A stretch of 64,000 nucleotides of DNA from the NCBI RefSeq assembly GCF_004101245.1, contig NZ_SCIN01000004.1, forward strand, positions 124,001 to 188,000, read 5' to 3'. A model generated the notes under the pieces. The model searched no databases and was not told where the DNA came from. It saw only the letters and a program-made list of their open reading frames with translations. The stretch comes from Sphingomonas sp. UV9. GTDB taxonomy: Bacteria > Pseudomonadota > Alphaproteobacteria > Sphingomonadales > Sphingomonadaceae. Each line of letters begins with the position of its first letter. The first letter of the stretch is position 1. Shown here piece after piece: positions 1 through 9,574 of the stretch. The translations under genes were made by a program, and so were the position numbers.

Positions 1-417
1 GACGAGATCGAGCCAATAAAGACGCCGCTTGCCGAAGATCAGCGACAGCGGCGCGATCCGCGTGTCGAGCTTGTCGGCGCGGAACAGGTTCGGCCGGCTC
101 GCCCAATCGGGGTTCGAGAGCGTGAAGTTCTCAGCGTACAGCTTGATGCGGAAAGGGGCGAAATAGAGCTGGAAATCGCCGCGGACCTTGAGCGTCCGGT
201 GCGTCAGCGATCCGACGACGCGCTCGAAGGGATGCTTCAGGAAGCGGCCCTTGGTGATATACAGCACTAGCCAGATCGCGGCGATCACCGCGACGATCCC
301 GATCAGGATATTGCGCAGTATCCGCCGCTTGCGACGCTTTCGTGTCTCGACTGCGATCGGCTCCGGTGCTGGAGCCGGGGAGGGGGCGTCGATCGGCGGC
401 GTCGGGCTGGCGTCCAT
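1..417 (-). CDS. AsmA family protein (N-terminal part, runs off left edge)
   Basis: Only the first 139 codons are in the window. The protein starts with a proline/alanine-rich cytoplasmic tail (MDASPTPPIDAPSP), then a basic stretch (RKRRKRR) and one hydrophobic segment (about residues 37-52) that anchors it in the inner membrane. The following region (FERVVGSLTHRTLKVRGDF, then ...NFTLSNPDWAS) matches the start of the AsmA/YhjG domain, a family linked to outer-membrane lipid and protein homeostasis. The start is the first ATG after the upstream stops. It is transcribed away from rpmI, so 418-599 should carry divergent promoters. The family call is good; the exact subfamily cannot be told from this fragment. 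Confidence 0.75.
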   Translation of the reverse strand, partial: MDASPTPPIDAPSPAPAPEPIAVETRKRRKRRILRNILIGIVAVIAAIWLVLYITKGRFLKHPFERVVGSLTHRTLKVRGDFQLYFAPFRIKLYAENFTLSNPDWASRPNLFRADKLDTRIAPLSLIFGKRRLYWLDLV

Positions 418-599
418 GCAGGCCCTATCGCATGGCAATCGTGTGAGTTCCACAATGGCGGGTCGCCGCCGGTTGATATTTGCGACCAATGCGGATAGTG
501 CGCCCGTCTCTTCGAAGGGAACGCGTTCGACGAATCGCCCGGCCAGTGTGGGCTGCCGCGGCGATTTCAGCGTTCCTCTCGTCAACCGAAAGGATAAAA

Positions 600-803
600 A
601 TGCCCAAGCTGAAGACCAAGAGCGGCGTCAAGAAACGCTTCAAGCTCACCGCCACCGGCCTGCTCAAGCACGGCGTCGCGGGCAAGCGTCACCGTCTGGC
701 GCATCACAACGGCAAGTACATCCGTCAGAACCGCGGCACCAAGCTGCTGTCGAAGGCCGATACCGCAGCGGTTAAGGCCTGGGCGCCTTACGGCCTGCGT
801 TGA
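600..803 (+). CDS. rpmI: 50S ribosomal protein L35
   Basis: A 67-residue basic protein beginning MPKLKTKSGVKKRFKLTATG, the universal L35 N-terminus, and ending ...WAPYGLR, typical of alphaproteobacteria. It is a late-assembling component of the large ribosomal subunit. The ATG at 600 is preceded by an AAAGGA ribosome binding site at about 589-594. It lies 19 bp upstream of rplT, the usual rpmI-rplT pair. infC, often the first gene of this operon, is not next to it here; the upstream neighbour is a divergent AsmA-like gene. Confidence 0.98.
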   Translation: MPKLKTKSGVKKRFKLTATGLLKHGVAGKRHRLAHHNGKYIRQNRGTKLLSKADTAAVKAWAPYGLR

Positions 804-822
804 GCTGAGAAGGAATTAGACA

Positions 823-1188
823 ATGGCACGCGTAAAACGGGGTGTTACCACCCGCGCCAAGCACAAGCGTATTTTGGTTCAGGCGAAGGGCTATTATGGC
901 CGTCGCAAGAACACCATCCGCATCGCCCGTCAGGCCGTCGAAAAGGCCGGACAGTACGCTTACCGCGACCGCAAGGTTAAGAAGCGCACCTTCCGTGGCC
1001 TCTGGATCCAGCGCATCAACGCCGGCGTCCGCGCCGAGGGTCTGACGTATTCGCAGTTCATGCACGGCGTGAAGCTTGCGGGCATCGAACTCGACCGCAA
1101 GGTCCTGGCCGACATCGCCATGCACGAGGGCGCAGCCTTCAGCGCGATCGTCGCCCAGGCGAAGGCAGCACTTCCCCAGGCCGCGTAA
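823..1188 (+). CDS. rplT: 50S ribosomal protein L20
   Basis: A 121-residue protein starting MARVKRGVTTRAKHKRILVQ, matching L20 in sequence and length. L20 binds 23S rRNA early in large-subunit assembly and in many bacteria represses its own operon by binding the leader mRNA. It is second in the rpmI-rplT operon, with a GAAGGAATT ribosome binding site before the ATG. A stem-loop terminator follows 23 bp after the stop, so the operon ends here. Confidence 0.98.
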   Translation: MARVKRGVTTRAKHKRILVQAKGYYGRRKNTIRIARQAVEKAGQYAYRDRKVKKRTFRGLWIQRINAGVRAEGLTYSQFMHGVKLAGIELDRKVLADIAMHEGAAFSAIVAQAKAALPQAA

Positions 1189-1211
1189 TTCGCGACTGAG
1201 GTGTTTCGGGA

Positions 1212-1237
1212 GGGCGTCGGTAGCAATACCGGCGCCC
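1212..1237 (+). terminator. Intrinsic terminator of rpmI-rplT
   Basis: Stem GGGCGTCGGT pairs with ACCGGCGCCC (one T.G wobble) across a short AGCAAT loop and is followed by TTTCTG. It sits just after the rplT stop. The T tract is short, as is common in GC-rich genomes. Confidence 0.75.
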
Positions 1238-1283
1238 TTTCTGCGTTCATGAAGAGCGTCATCCTGGCGAACGCTCCCCCTTT

Positions 1284-1391
1284 CCGTCATCCCGGCGAAC
1301 GCCGGGACCCATGGTTACGGCGGACCCGGCGATACCGTGCTATCATCACCCGGCCCGCTACCATGGGTCCCGGCGTCCGCCGGGATGACGG
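1284..1391. repeat. Palindromic intergenic element (REP/BIME-like)
   Basis: Two arms of about 32 bp are inverted copies of each other: 1284-1315 (CCGTCATCCCGGCG...) and 1360-1391 (...CGCCGGGATGACGG), separated by 44 bp. Each arm contains its own small CCGGCG...CGCCGG palindrome. The core resembles the elements at 5281 and 14905, so this is a dispersed family. It occupies most of the gap between rplT and the GIY-YIG gene. Confidence 0.8.
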
Positions 1392-1412
1392 AGAGGGTAA
1401 GGGGAGCACGAC

Positions 1413-1739
1413 ATGCGCGAAACCTTTCAGCCCTGCGTCTACATCCTCCACTCCCGCCGCCACGGCACGCTCTACATCGGCGTCACCTCGAATCTGCTCG
1501 CAAGGCTGGTTCAGCACCGCGAGGGGTTGATCCCCGGCTTCACTCGCCGGTACGGCATCAAACGTCTCGCTTATTACGAGATGTTCGACACGATGGAGGC
1601 CGCGATCGTTCGCGAGAAGCGGCTGAAGGAGTGGCGAAGGGCGTGGAAGATCGACCTGATCGAAGCGCACAACGAAAATTGGGACGATCTGGGTATCGGG
1701 CTGGGCCTGCCCCGCATGGCCGAACCCCTGGGAGTATGA
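1413..1739 (+). CDS. GIY-YIG nuclease-superfamily protein (small, stand-alone domain)
   Basis: A 108-residue protein made of one GIY-YIG domain: YIL...LYIGVTSNL at residues 10-27, then R30 and H34 (LARLVQHREG), and a conserved glutamate in AAIVREKRLKEW. Stand-alone domains of this size (UPF0213/YhbQ type) are common in alphaproteobacteria; some have nuclease activity, but the cellular role of most is unknown. It ends one base before the GTG start of pheS and may be cotranscribed with it. The C-terminal tail (GLGLPRMAEPLGV) is not conserved sequence I recognise. Confidence 0.85.
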   Translation: MRETFQPCVYILHSRRHGTLYIGVTSNLLARLVQHREGLIPGFTRRYGIKRLAYYEMFDTMEAAIVREKRLKEWRRAWKIDLIEAHNENWDDLGIGLGLPRMAEPLGV

Positions 1740-1740
1740 C

Positions 1741-2856
1741 GTGACCGAAGACCTGAACCAGATGCGCGAACACATGCTGACGGCGATCGGCGCCGCGTCC
1801 GGCCTCGACGCGCTCGACGCGTGCCGGGTCGAGGCGCTCGGCAAGCAGGGCACGATCACCGCACTGCTGAAGACGCTCGGCAAGATGACGCCCGAAGAAC
1901 GCCTCGTCCAAGGCCCGCAGATCCAGGGCCTGCGCGAAGCCGTCGCCAACGGCATCGCCGAGCGCAAGGCGACGCTCGAACGCGCCGCGCTCGACGCGCG
2001 CCTCGCCAGCGAAACGCTCGACATGACGCTGCCCGCGGACGCCACGCCCGCCGGCACGATCCACCCGGTCAGCCAGGTCATGGACGAACTCGCCGAGATC
2101 TTCGCCGATCTCGGCTTCGCGGTCGCGACCGGTCCCGAGATCGAGACCGACTGGCACAACTTCTCCGCACTGAACATCCCCGAGACGCATCCGGCGCGCG
2201 CGATGCACGACACCTTCTATCTCCAGCAGGGGATCGATGCGAAGGGCGCGGGCACCGCCGACGAGAAGACGACCTTCTCGCTACTCCGCACGCACACCTC
2301 GCCCGTCCAGATCCGCACGATGCTGAGCCAGAAGCCGCCGATCCGGATCATTGCGCCGGGCCGCACCTACCGCTCGGACTCTGACGCGACGCACACGCCG
2401 ATGTTCCACCAGGTCGAGGGCCTCGTGATCGACAAGGGCATCACGCTCGGCCATCTGAAGTGGACGCTCGAAACCTTCGTCAAGGCCTTCTTCGAGCGCG
2501 ACGACATCGTGCTCCGGATGCGCCCGAGCTATTTCCCGTTCACCGAACCCTCGGTCGAGATCGACGTCGGCTACACGCTGGTGAAGGGCAAGCGTGTCGT
2601 CGGCGGCGCCGAGCCCGATGGCTGGCTAGAGATTCTCGGCAGCGGCATGGTCCATCGGAAAGTGATCGAGGCGTGCGGGCTCGATCCCGACGAGTGGCAG
2701 GGCTTCGCGTTCGGCTGCGGGATCGACCGGCTCGCGATGCTCAAATACGGCATGGACGACCTCCGTCCGTTCTTCGACGGCGATATCCGCTGGCTGAAAC
2801 ATTATGGTTTCTCGAGCCTCGACGTCCCCACTCTGTCGGCCGGAGTCGGCGCATGA
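1741..2856 (+). CDS. pheS: Phenylalanine--tRNA ligase alpha subunit
   Basis: A 371-residue protein of normal PheS length. It carries an N-terminal coiled coil (to about residue 100) and the class II aminoacyl-tRNA synthetase core: motif 2 in RIIAPGRTYRSDSDATHTPMF and motif 3 in AFGCGIDRLAMLKYG. It charges tRNA-Phe as an alpha2beta2 complex with PheT. The start is GTG at 1741 with GGGAG six bases upstream; the in-frame ATG at 1762 is a less likely alternative. The stop overlaps the pheT start (ATGA), so the two subunits are translationally coupled. Confidence 0.97.
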   Translation: MTEDLNQMREHMLTAIGAASGLDALDACRVEALGKQGTITALLKTLGKMTPEERLVQGPQIQGLREAVANGIAERKATLERAALDARLASETLDMTLPADATPAGTIHPVSQVMDELAEIFADLGFAVATGPEIETDWHNFSALNIPETHPARAMHDTFYLQQGIDAKGAGTADEKTTFSLLRTHTSPVQIRTMLSQKPPIRIIAPGRTYRSDSDATHTPMFHQVEGLVIDKGITLGHLKWTLETFVKAFFERDDIVLRMRPSYFPFTEPSVEIDVGYTLVKGKRVVGGAEPDGWLEILGSGMVHRKVIEACGLDPDEWQGFAFGCGIDRLAMLKYGMDDLRPFFDGDIRWLKHYGFSSLDVPTLSAGVGA

Positions 2857-5267
2857 AGTTCACGCTCAGCTGGCTCAAGCAGCATCTCGACACCACCGCC
2901 ACGCTCGACCAGATCGTCGATGCGCTCACGCGTATCGGCCTCGAGGTCGAAGGCGTCGAGAATCCCGGCGAGAAGCTCGCCGCGTTCCGCATCGCCAAGG
3001 TGCTCAGCGCCGAACGCCATCCGCAGGCCGACAAGCTCCAGATCCTGTCGGTCGACGCCGGTGACGGCCCGCTCCAGGTCGTCTGCGGCGCGCCCAACGC
3101 GCGCGCCGGGCTGGTCGGCGTGTTCGGTGCGCCCGGCGCCTACGTCCCCGGTCTCGACGTGACGCTCAAGCTCGCGAGCATCCGCGGCGTCGAATCGAAC
3201 GGCATGATGTGCTCGACGCGCGAGCTTGAGCTCGGCGAGGATCATGACGGCATCATCGAGCTGCCCGAGGACGCGCCGATCGGCACGCCGTACCCCGATT
3301 ATGCCGGGCTGACCGATCCCGTCATCGACGTCGCGATCACCCCCAACCGCCAGGACTGCATGGGCGTCCGCGGCATTGCGCGCGACCTCGCCGCGGCGGG
3401 GATGGGCACGCTCACGCCGCTGATCTTCGATCCCATCGTCACCGACGGTGCGGGCCCATCGGTCCGTACCGACGACACCGCAGGCTGCCCCGCCTTCTTC
3501 GCGCGGACCGTCTCCGGCGTGACCAACGGCGAGTCCCCCGACTGGATGCGCCGCAGCCTCATCGCGATCGGCCAGAAGCCCATCTCCGCGCTCGTCGACA
3601 TCACCAATTACCTGATGATCGACCTCGGCCGCCCCTTGCACGTCTACGACCGCGCGAAACTCTCCGGCGGCCTCGTCGCACGCAAGGCCAAGCCCGGCGA
3701 ACAGGTCGTTGCGCTCAACGGCAAGACCTACACGCTCGACGATAGCATGACCGTCATCGCCGACGACACCGGCGTCCACGACATCGGCGGCATCATGGGC
3801 GGCGAGCATTCGGGTGTCTCGGCAGAGACCACCGACGTGCTGATCGAATGTGCCTATTTCGATCCCGACCACATCGCGCGCACCGGCCAGAAACTCACGC
3901 TCACCTCCGACGCGCGCAGCCGGTTCGAACGCGGCGTCGACCCCGCCTTCCTCGAAGACGGCCTCGCCATTGCCACCGCGCTCGTGCTCCACGTCTGCGG
4001 CGGCACGGCCAGCGACGTCACTCGCTCGGGCGAACCCCCGCTCCAACCCCGCGTGATCCACTACGACCCCCGCCTGTCGGCAGACCTGGGCGGGCTCCAC
4101 GTCGCCCCCGAACGCCAGGCGCGCACGCTGTTGTCGCTCGGCTTCACGATCGGCGCGATCACATCGGCCGACGCGTTCAGCGACGCGCTGTTCTCGACGA
4201 TCGAGGGCAAATGGCCGGTCACGATCCCGACCTGGCGCCGCGACGTCGACGGCCCCGCCGATCTGGTCGAGGAAGTCGTCCGGATCGAGGGCATCGACAA
4301 CATCCCCTCGACGCCGCTGCCGCGCATGCCCGGCGTCGCCAAGCCGACCGCCACCCCCGAACAGAAGCTCGAACGCCGCGCACGCCGCGCCGCCGCGGCC
4401 CGTGGTCTCGACGAGGCGATCACCTGGAGCTTCCTGTCGGAGGCCGAAGCCGCACCGTTCGGTGGCGGCGCCTGGACGCTCGCCAACCCGATCAGCGAAG
4501 ACCTGAAGGTCATGCGCCCCTCGCTGCTCCCCGGCCTGCTCGCCGCGACCGGCCGCAACCTCAAGCGTGGCGCGCAGAGCGTCCGCCTGTTCGAGATCGG
4601 CCGCCGCTATCTGGCGGACGCCGAGCGCCCGACGCTAGGCGTCGTCCTAGCCGGCGATCGCCGCCCCCGCGGCTGGCGCGAAGGCAAGGCCGCCAGCTTC
4701 GACGCCTACGACGCCAAGGCCGAGGCTTTGGCCCTTCTCGCGGCTTCAGGCGCACCGGTCGACAATCTGCAAGTGATGGGAGAAGCCGGCGACGCATGGC
4801 ACCCAGGCCAGTCCGGCACGCTCCGCCTCGGCCCCAAGACCGTGCTGGCGAGCTTCGGCATGCTGCACCCTTCGGTGCTGAAGGCGTTCGACCTCGACGG
4901 CGCCGTCGCCGCGGTGGAAGTCTACCTCGACGCCATCCCGCCCAAGCGCGCCTCTGGCTTCGCGCGCGCTGCCTACGCGCCCCCCGCACTTCAGGCCGTC
5001 CGCCGCGACTTCGCCTTCCTCGTGCCGGCAGCGCTAGCCACCGACACGCTGGTCCGCGCGGTAAAGGGTGCCGACAAGGCCGCGATCGTCTCGGCGCGCG
5101 TGTTCGACGTGTTCACCGGGCAGGGGGTCGAGGACGGCCACAAGTCCGTCGCGGTCGAAATCGTCCTGCAACCGACCGCGAAAAGCTTCACCGACGAGGA
5201 ACTGAAGGCGGTAGCCGACAAGGTCGTAGCGGCGGCAGCGAAACAGGGCGCGACCCTGCGCGTCTGA
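2853..5267 (+). CDS. pheT: Phenylalanine--tRNA ligase beta subunit
   Basis: An 804-residue protein of normal PheT length. It starts MKFTLSWLKQHLDTTATLDQ and shows the tRNA-binding (EMAP-like) domain at about 40-150, the B3/B4 editing domain (ALVDITNYLMIDLGRPLHVYD), the B5 domain (DARSRFERGVDP) and the C-terminal anticodon-binding ferredoxin-like fold (RRDFAFLVP...). The editing site hydrolyses Tyr-tRNA-Phe. It overlaps pheS by four bases. A palindromic repeat follows after 13 bp. Confidence 0.97.
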   Translation: MKFTLSWLKQHLDTTATLDQIVDALTRIGLEVEGVENPGEKLAAFRIAKVLSAERHPQADKLQILSVDAGDGPLQVVCGAPNARAGLVGVFGAPGAYVPGLDVTLKLASIRGVESNGMMCSTRELELGEDHDGIIELPEDAPIGTPYPDYAGLTDPVIDVAITPNRQDCMGVRGIARDLAAAGMGTLTPLIFDPIVTDGAGPSVRTDDTAGCPAFFARTVSGVTNGESPDWMRRSLIAIGQKPISALVDITNYLMIDLGRPLHVYDRAKLSGGLVARKAKPGEQVVALNGKTYTLDDSMTVIADDTGVHDIGGIMGGEHSGVSAETTDVLIECAYFDPDHIARTGQKLTLTSDARSRFERGVDPAFLEDGLAIATALVLHVCGGTASDVTRSGEPPLQPRVIHYDPRLSADLGGLHVAPERQARTLLSLGFTIGAITSADAFSDALFSTIEGKWPVTIPTWRRDVDGPADLVEEVVRIEGIDNIPSTPLPRMPGVAKPTATPEQKLERRARRAAAARGLDEAITWSFLSEAEAAPFGGGAWTLANPISEDLKVMRPSLLPGLLAATGRNLKRGAQSVRLFEIGRRYLADAERPTLGVVLAGDRRPRGWREGKAASFDAYDAKAEALALLAASGAPVDNLQVMGEAGDAWHPGQSGTLRLGPKTVLASFGMLHPSVLKAFDLDGAVAAVEVYLDAIPPKRASGFARAAYAPPALQAVRRDFAFLVPAALATDTLVRAVKGADKAAIVSARVFDVFTGQGVEDGHKSVAVEIVLQPTAKSFTDEELKAVADKVVAAAAKQGATLRV

Positions 5268-5280
5268 CCTCGCCCCAACA

Positions 5281-5385
5281 CCACCCCGGCGAAGGCCGGG
5301 GCCCAGTTGGGGGACAGATGTAACGGCGGACCGTCCCTCGTTACTTCGACCTTTCCAACTGGACCGCGGCCTTCGCCGGGGTGAT
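5281..5385. repeat. Palindromic intergenic element, CCGGCGAAGGCCGG family
   Basis: The left arm (5281-5310) contains CACCCCGGCGAAGGCCGGGG followed by CCCAGTTGG. The right arm (5356-5385) contains CCAACTGG and the inverted GGCCTTCGCCGGGGTG core. The arms fold on each other and each also folds on itself. The same core forms the terminator at 14978-15005. It lies between pheT and the next gene and may serve as a transcript end. Confidence 0.8.
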
Positions 5386-5449
5386 GCCGGCGGGCTGTCC
5401 GATGAGCGTTTTGAAGACCCGCGCGTTCGAGCATGACGGAAGGAACTCC

Positions 5450-6334
5450 ATGACCGACCTGATCACCATCGCCAACGACCACCTCACCGCCGCGATCAAC
5501 CCCCACGGCGCCGAACTCACCCACCTCCACGACGCAGCCGGTCGCGAGCTGATGACCAACGCCGACCCGGCCTATTGGACCGGCCACGCGCCGATCCTCT
5601 TCCCCGTCGTCGGCGTCGTCAACGAAGGCGTCATCCGCCTCGACGGCAAAGCCTATTTGATGCAGAAGCACGGCTTCGCCCGCCATTCGACCTTCGAGGT
5701 GATCGCGCAGACCGCAACGTCGGCCACCTTCCGCCTCACCGACAGCGAAGAAACGCGCAAAGCCTATCCGTTCGCCTTCGCGCTCGACATCGTCTTCACG
5801 CTCGACGGCGCGACGCTGGCGATCGAGGCGCATATCCACAACCGCACCGACGCGGCGATGCCGGCGAGCTTCGGCTTCCACCCCGCCTTCGCCTGGCCGC
5901 TCCCTTACGGCGAGCCCCGCGCCGACCACCGCATCACCTTCTCTGCCGACGAACCCGGCACGTTGAAAGCGATCAGCTCCGACGGCCAGATCGCCGTCGA
6001 CGATCGCCCCTCGCCGGTCGAGAACCGCGTCATCGCCCTGCGCGACGACCTGTTCGCCAAGGACGCGCTGGTCTGGGACCCGATCCATTCCGACGCGCTC
6101 ACCTACGGCGCCAGGACCGGCCCGCAGCTGAAGATCGCCTTCCCCGACACCCCCAAGCTCGGCATCTGGACCAAGCCCGGCGCGGCCTATGTCTGCGTCG
6201 AGCCCTGGCACGGCATCGCCGATCCCGAAGGCTATACCGGCGACTATCGCGACAAGCCCGGCGTGTTCGAAATCCCCGCCGGCGGGGTCGAGCGCATCGA
6301 AATGCGGGTAACGCTGTTGGCTACCCCTATCTGA
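5450..6334 (+). CDS. Aldose 1-epimerase family protein (LacX/YeaD-like)
   Basis: A 294-residue protein of the galactose-mutarotase-like fold. Supporting features are the ATINPHGAELTHL-type start, the HGFARHS segment (LMQKHGFARHSTFEV) holding one of the two active-site histidines, SFGFHPAFAWPLP with the second, and PGAAYVCVEPWHGIAD with the catalytic glutamate. These enzymes interconvert alpha and beta anomers of sugars or sugar phosphates; the substrate cannot be read from sequence. The start at 5450 is chosen because GGAAGGA lies seven bases upstream. Upstream in-frame ATGs fall inside the repeat at 5281-5385. Confidence 0.85.
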   Translation: MTDLITIANDHLTAAINPHGAELTHLHDAAGRELMTNADPAYWTGHAPILFPVVGVVNEGVIRLDGKAYLMQKHGFARHSTFEVIAQTATSATFRLTDSEETRKAYPFAFALDIVFTLDGATLAIEAHIHNRTDAAMPASFGFHPAFAWPLPYGEPRADHRITFSADEPGTLKAISSDGQIAVDDRPSPVENRVIALRDDLFAKDALVWDPIHSDALTYGARTGPQLKIAFPDTPKLGIWTKPGAAYVCVEPWHGIADPEGYTGDYRDKPGVFEIPAGGVERIEMRVTLLATPI

Positions 6335-6356
6335 GCAAAACGCATCGGACCTCCCC

Positions 6357-6484
6357 TATCCTCCCCCGCTAGGGGGAGGTGGCTGGCCCTTGCCAGACGG
6401 AGGGGGAGGTAAGAGTTGCATCTGCTTCGTGTCCTCCCCCTTCCGACGCTTCGCGCCACCTCCCCCTGGCGGGGGAGGATCGAA
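6357..6484. repeat. Palindromic intergenic element, CTCCCCC/GGGGGAG family
   Basis: Two outer arms pair: CCTCCCCCGCTAGGGGGAGG (6360-6379) and CACCTCCCCC...GGGGGAGGAT (6457-6480), with further CTCCCCC and GGGGGAGG copies between. It fills part of the 348-bp gene-free stretch 6335-6682 between the epimerase gene and prfC. I see no gene in that stretch; the remainder should contain the prfC promoter, but no clear -35/-10 pair stands out. Confidence 0.75.
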
Positions 6485-6682
6485 AACGGTTCCAACCGGG
6501 TGAGAACGACAAGCGTCTTCCTCTGTCCTACACGCCCCGCATCTGCCAATAGCACGCGATGATCGCTGCAAGCCGCCTCCTCCCGCTCCCGCCGCGTCCC
6601 GCGCGGGAAGGGGATTTCGAGCGGTACGTAGCGTGAACTTCCTTACCTTCCGAGCCCCGACTCGGCGCCCCGGACCCGTATC

Positions 6683-8251
<1,569 letters not shown>

Positions 8252-8427
8252 ACTCGACCATTGGGCGGGCGCCGTGGGCTTTCCCGAGTCCTGTGCACCG
8301 GCAGGTGCCGCAGGATAATATGCCTGAGCCACTTCAGCGTCGCGCTGCTGACCGGATTTGCATTCGCCGACTTTGAGCGTGACGACCGTTCCCGCAATAG
8401 GGCAAGCCGCGCGAACCATTACATACC

Positions 8428-8705
8428 TTATAAAGGCCAGAACGCAGCGGGACGCCCGGCGACCCAGGTTTCGACGACCTTGTCCGCATCCCCCAATTAA
8501 CCGGATCGGATCCCCCTCGATCACGACCAGATCCGCACGCATCCCCGGCGCAAGGACACCGCGGTCGCGGAGCGCGAGCAGTTCGGCAGCCCCGGCCGTC
8601 GCCACCTGCAAGGCCTGTGCTGGCGTCAGTCCGGCCTCCACCATCAGCGCCAACTCGCGATGTCCGCCCCAGCCGCCACGCGCAAGGGCAGGCGAGTGGC
8701 GTGAC
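8428..8705 (-). pseudogene. Remnant of an amidohydrolase gene (C-terminal end, frameshifted)
   Basis: Read leftward, one frame encodes GWGGHRELALMVEAGLTPAQ followed by ALQVATAGAAELLALRDRGV and LAPGMRADLVVIEGDPI, the C-terminus of an imidazolonepropionase-like metallo-dependent amidohydrolase. The expected ending continues in another frame as DADKVVETWVAGRPAAFWPL and then a stop at 8428. The switch falls in a run of five C's (8490-8494 on the plus strand), consistent with one inserted base. The rest of the gene, including the metal-binding histidines, is missing: similarity ends near 8700, where a TonB receptor fragment on the other strand begins. A broken gene left by a deletion or rearrangement. 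Confidence 0.8.
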
Positions 8706-9516
8706 TCGGCTCCACCAGGCCGCGTTCACCGGCCGGCTCGGCGCGCTGTACGAGACAAAGTTCGGCCTCGCGCCGTTCGTCAGCTATTCGGAAAGCTTCG
8801 AGCCGCAGACCGGCACCGCGTTCGACGGCGCAGCGTTCGTGCCCGTCACCGGCCGCCAGTACGAAGCGGGCCTGAAATACCAGCCGCGCGGTACCAGTGC
8901 GCTGTTCACGCTGTCCGCCTTCGACCTGCGTCGCCAGAACGTGCCGACGACCGATCCCGCCAACCCCAATTTCTCGATCCAGATCGGCGAAGTCGCGGTG
9001 CGCGGCATCGAACTCGATGGCCGGGGCGAGATCACGCCGGGCCTGACCGTCACGGTCGCCGGCACCTATACCGATCCCGAAGTCACGCAGGGCACGCCGG
9101 TCGTCGGCACCGGCGACCAGCTCAGCGGCGTCACCGGCACCAGGCCGCTGGGCATATCGACCTGGAGCGCGTCGAGCTTCGTCAACTACGACCTGTCACG
9201 GACGGGCGGCAGGGCGCTGTCGGGGTTCAACATGGGCGGCGGCGTCCGCTATGTCGGCCAGTCGGATGGCACTGCGACGCGCGTGGCGGCCGGCCAGACG
9301 CTCGCCACCCGGTTCCAGTCGCCGGGCTATGTCCTGGTCGATGCGGTGCTCGGCTATGATCTCGGCACGTTCGACGACTCGCTCAAGGGCATGAGCCTGA
9401 CCGCGAACGTCGCCAACCTGTTCGACAAGCGCCACATCGCCAGCTGTTTCTTCGTCAACAGCTGTTACTTCGGTGCCTCGCGGACCGTCGTCGGATCGCT
9501 GCGCTTCAACTGGTGA
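8706..9516 (+). pseudogene. Remnant of a TonB-dependent siderophore receptor (C-terminal barrel only)
   Basis: About 270 codons remain open. They encode barrel strands (AAFTGRLGALYETKFGLAPF, GRQYEAGLKYQP, the GIELDGRGEITPGLTVTVAG segment) and the terminal LFDKRHIASCF...RTVVGSLRFNW, ending in the aromatic residue typical of outer-membrane proteins. This is the ferrichrome/FhuA-type receptor C-terminus. The signal peptide, TonB box, plug and first half of the barrel are absent, so it cannot be a working receptor. Similarity begins right where the leftward amidohydrolase remnant ends, suggesting one event truncated both genes. No ribosome binding site or credible start lies at the junction. Confidence 0.8.
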
Positions 9517-9574
9517 GGCGGGGGCGCTGACCCGACCTGCTACGGGCCCGCAGGGGGACCGTCGCAGGTTGGCG

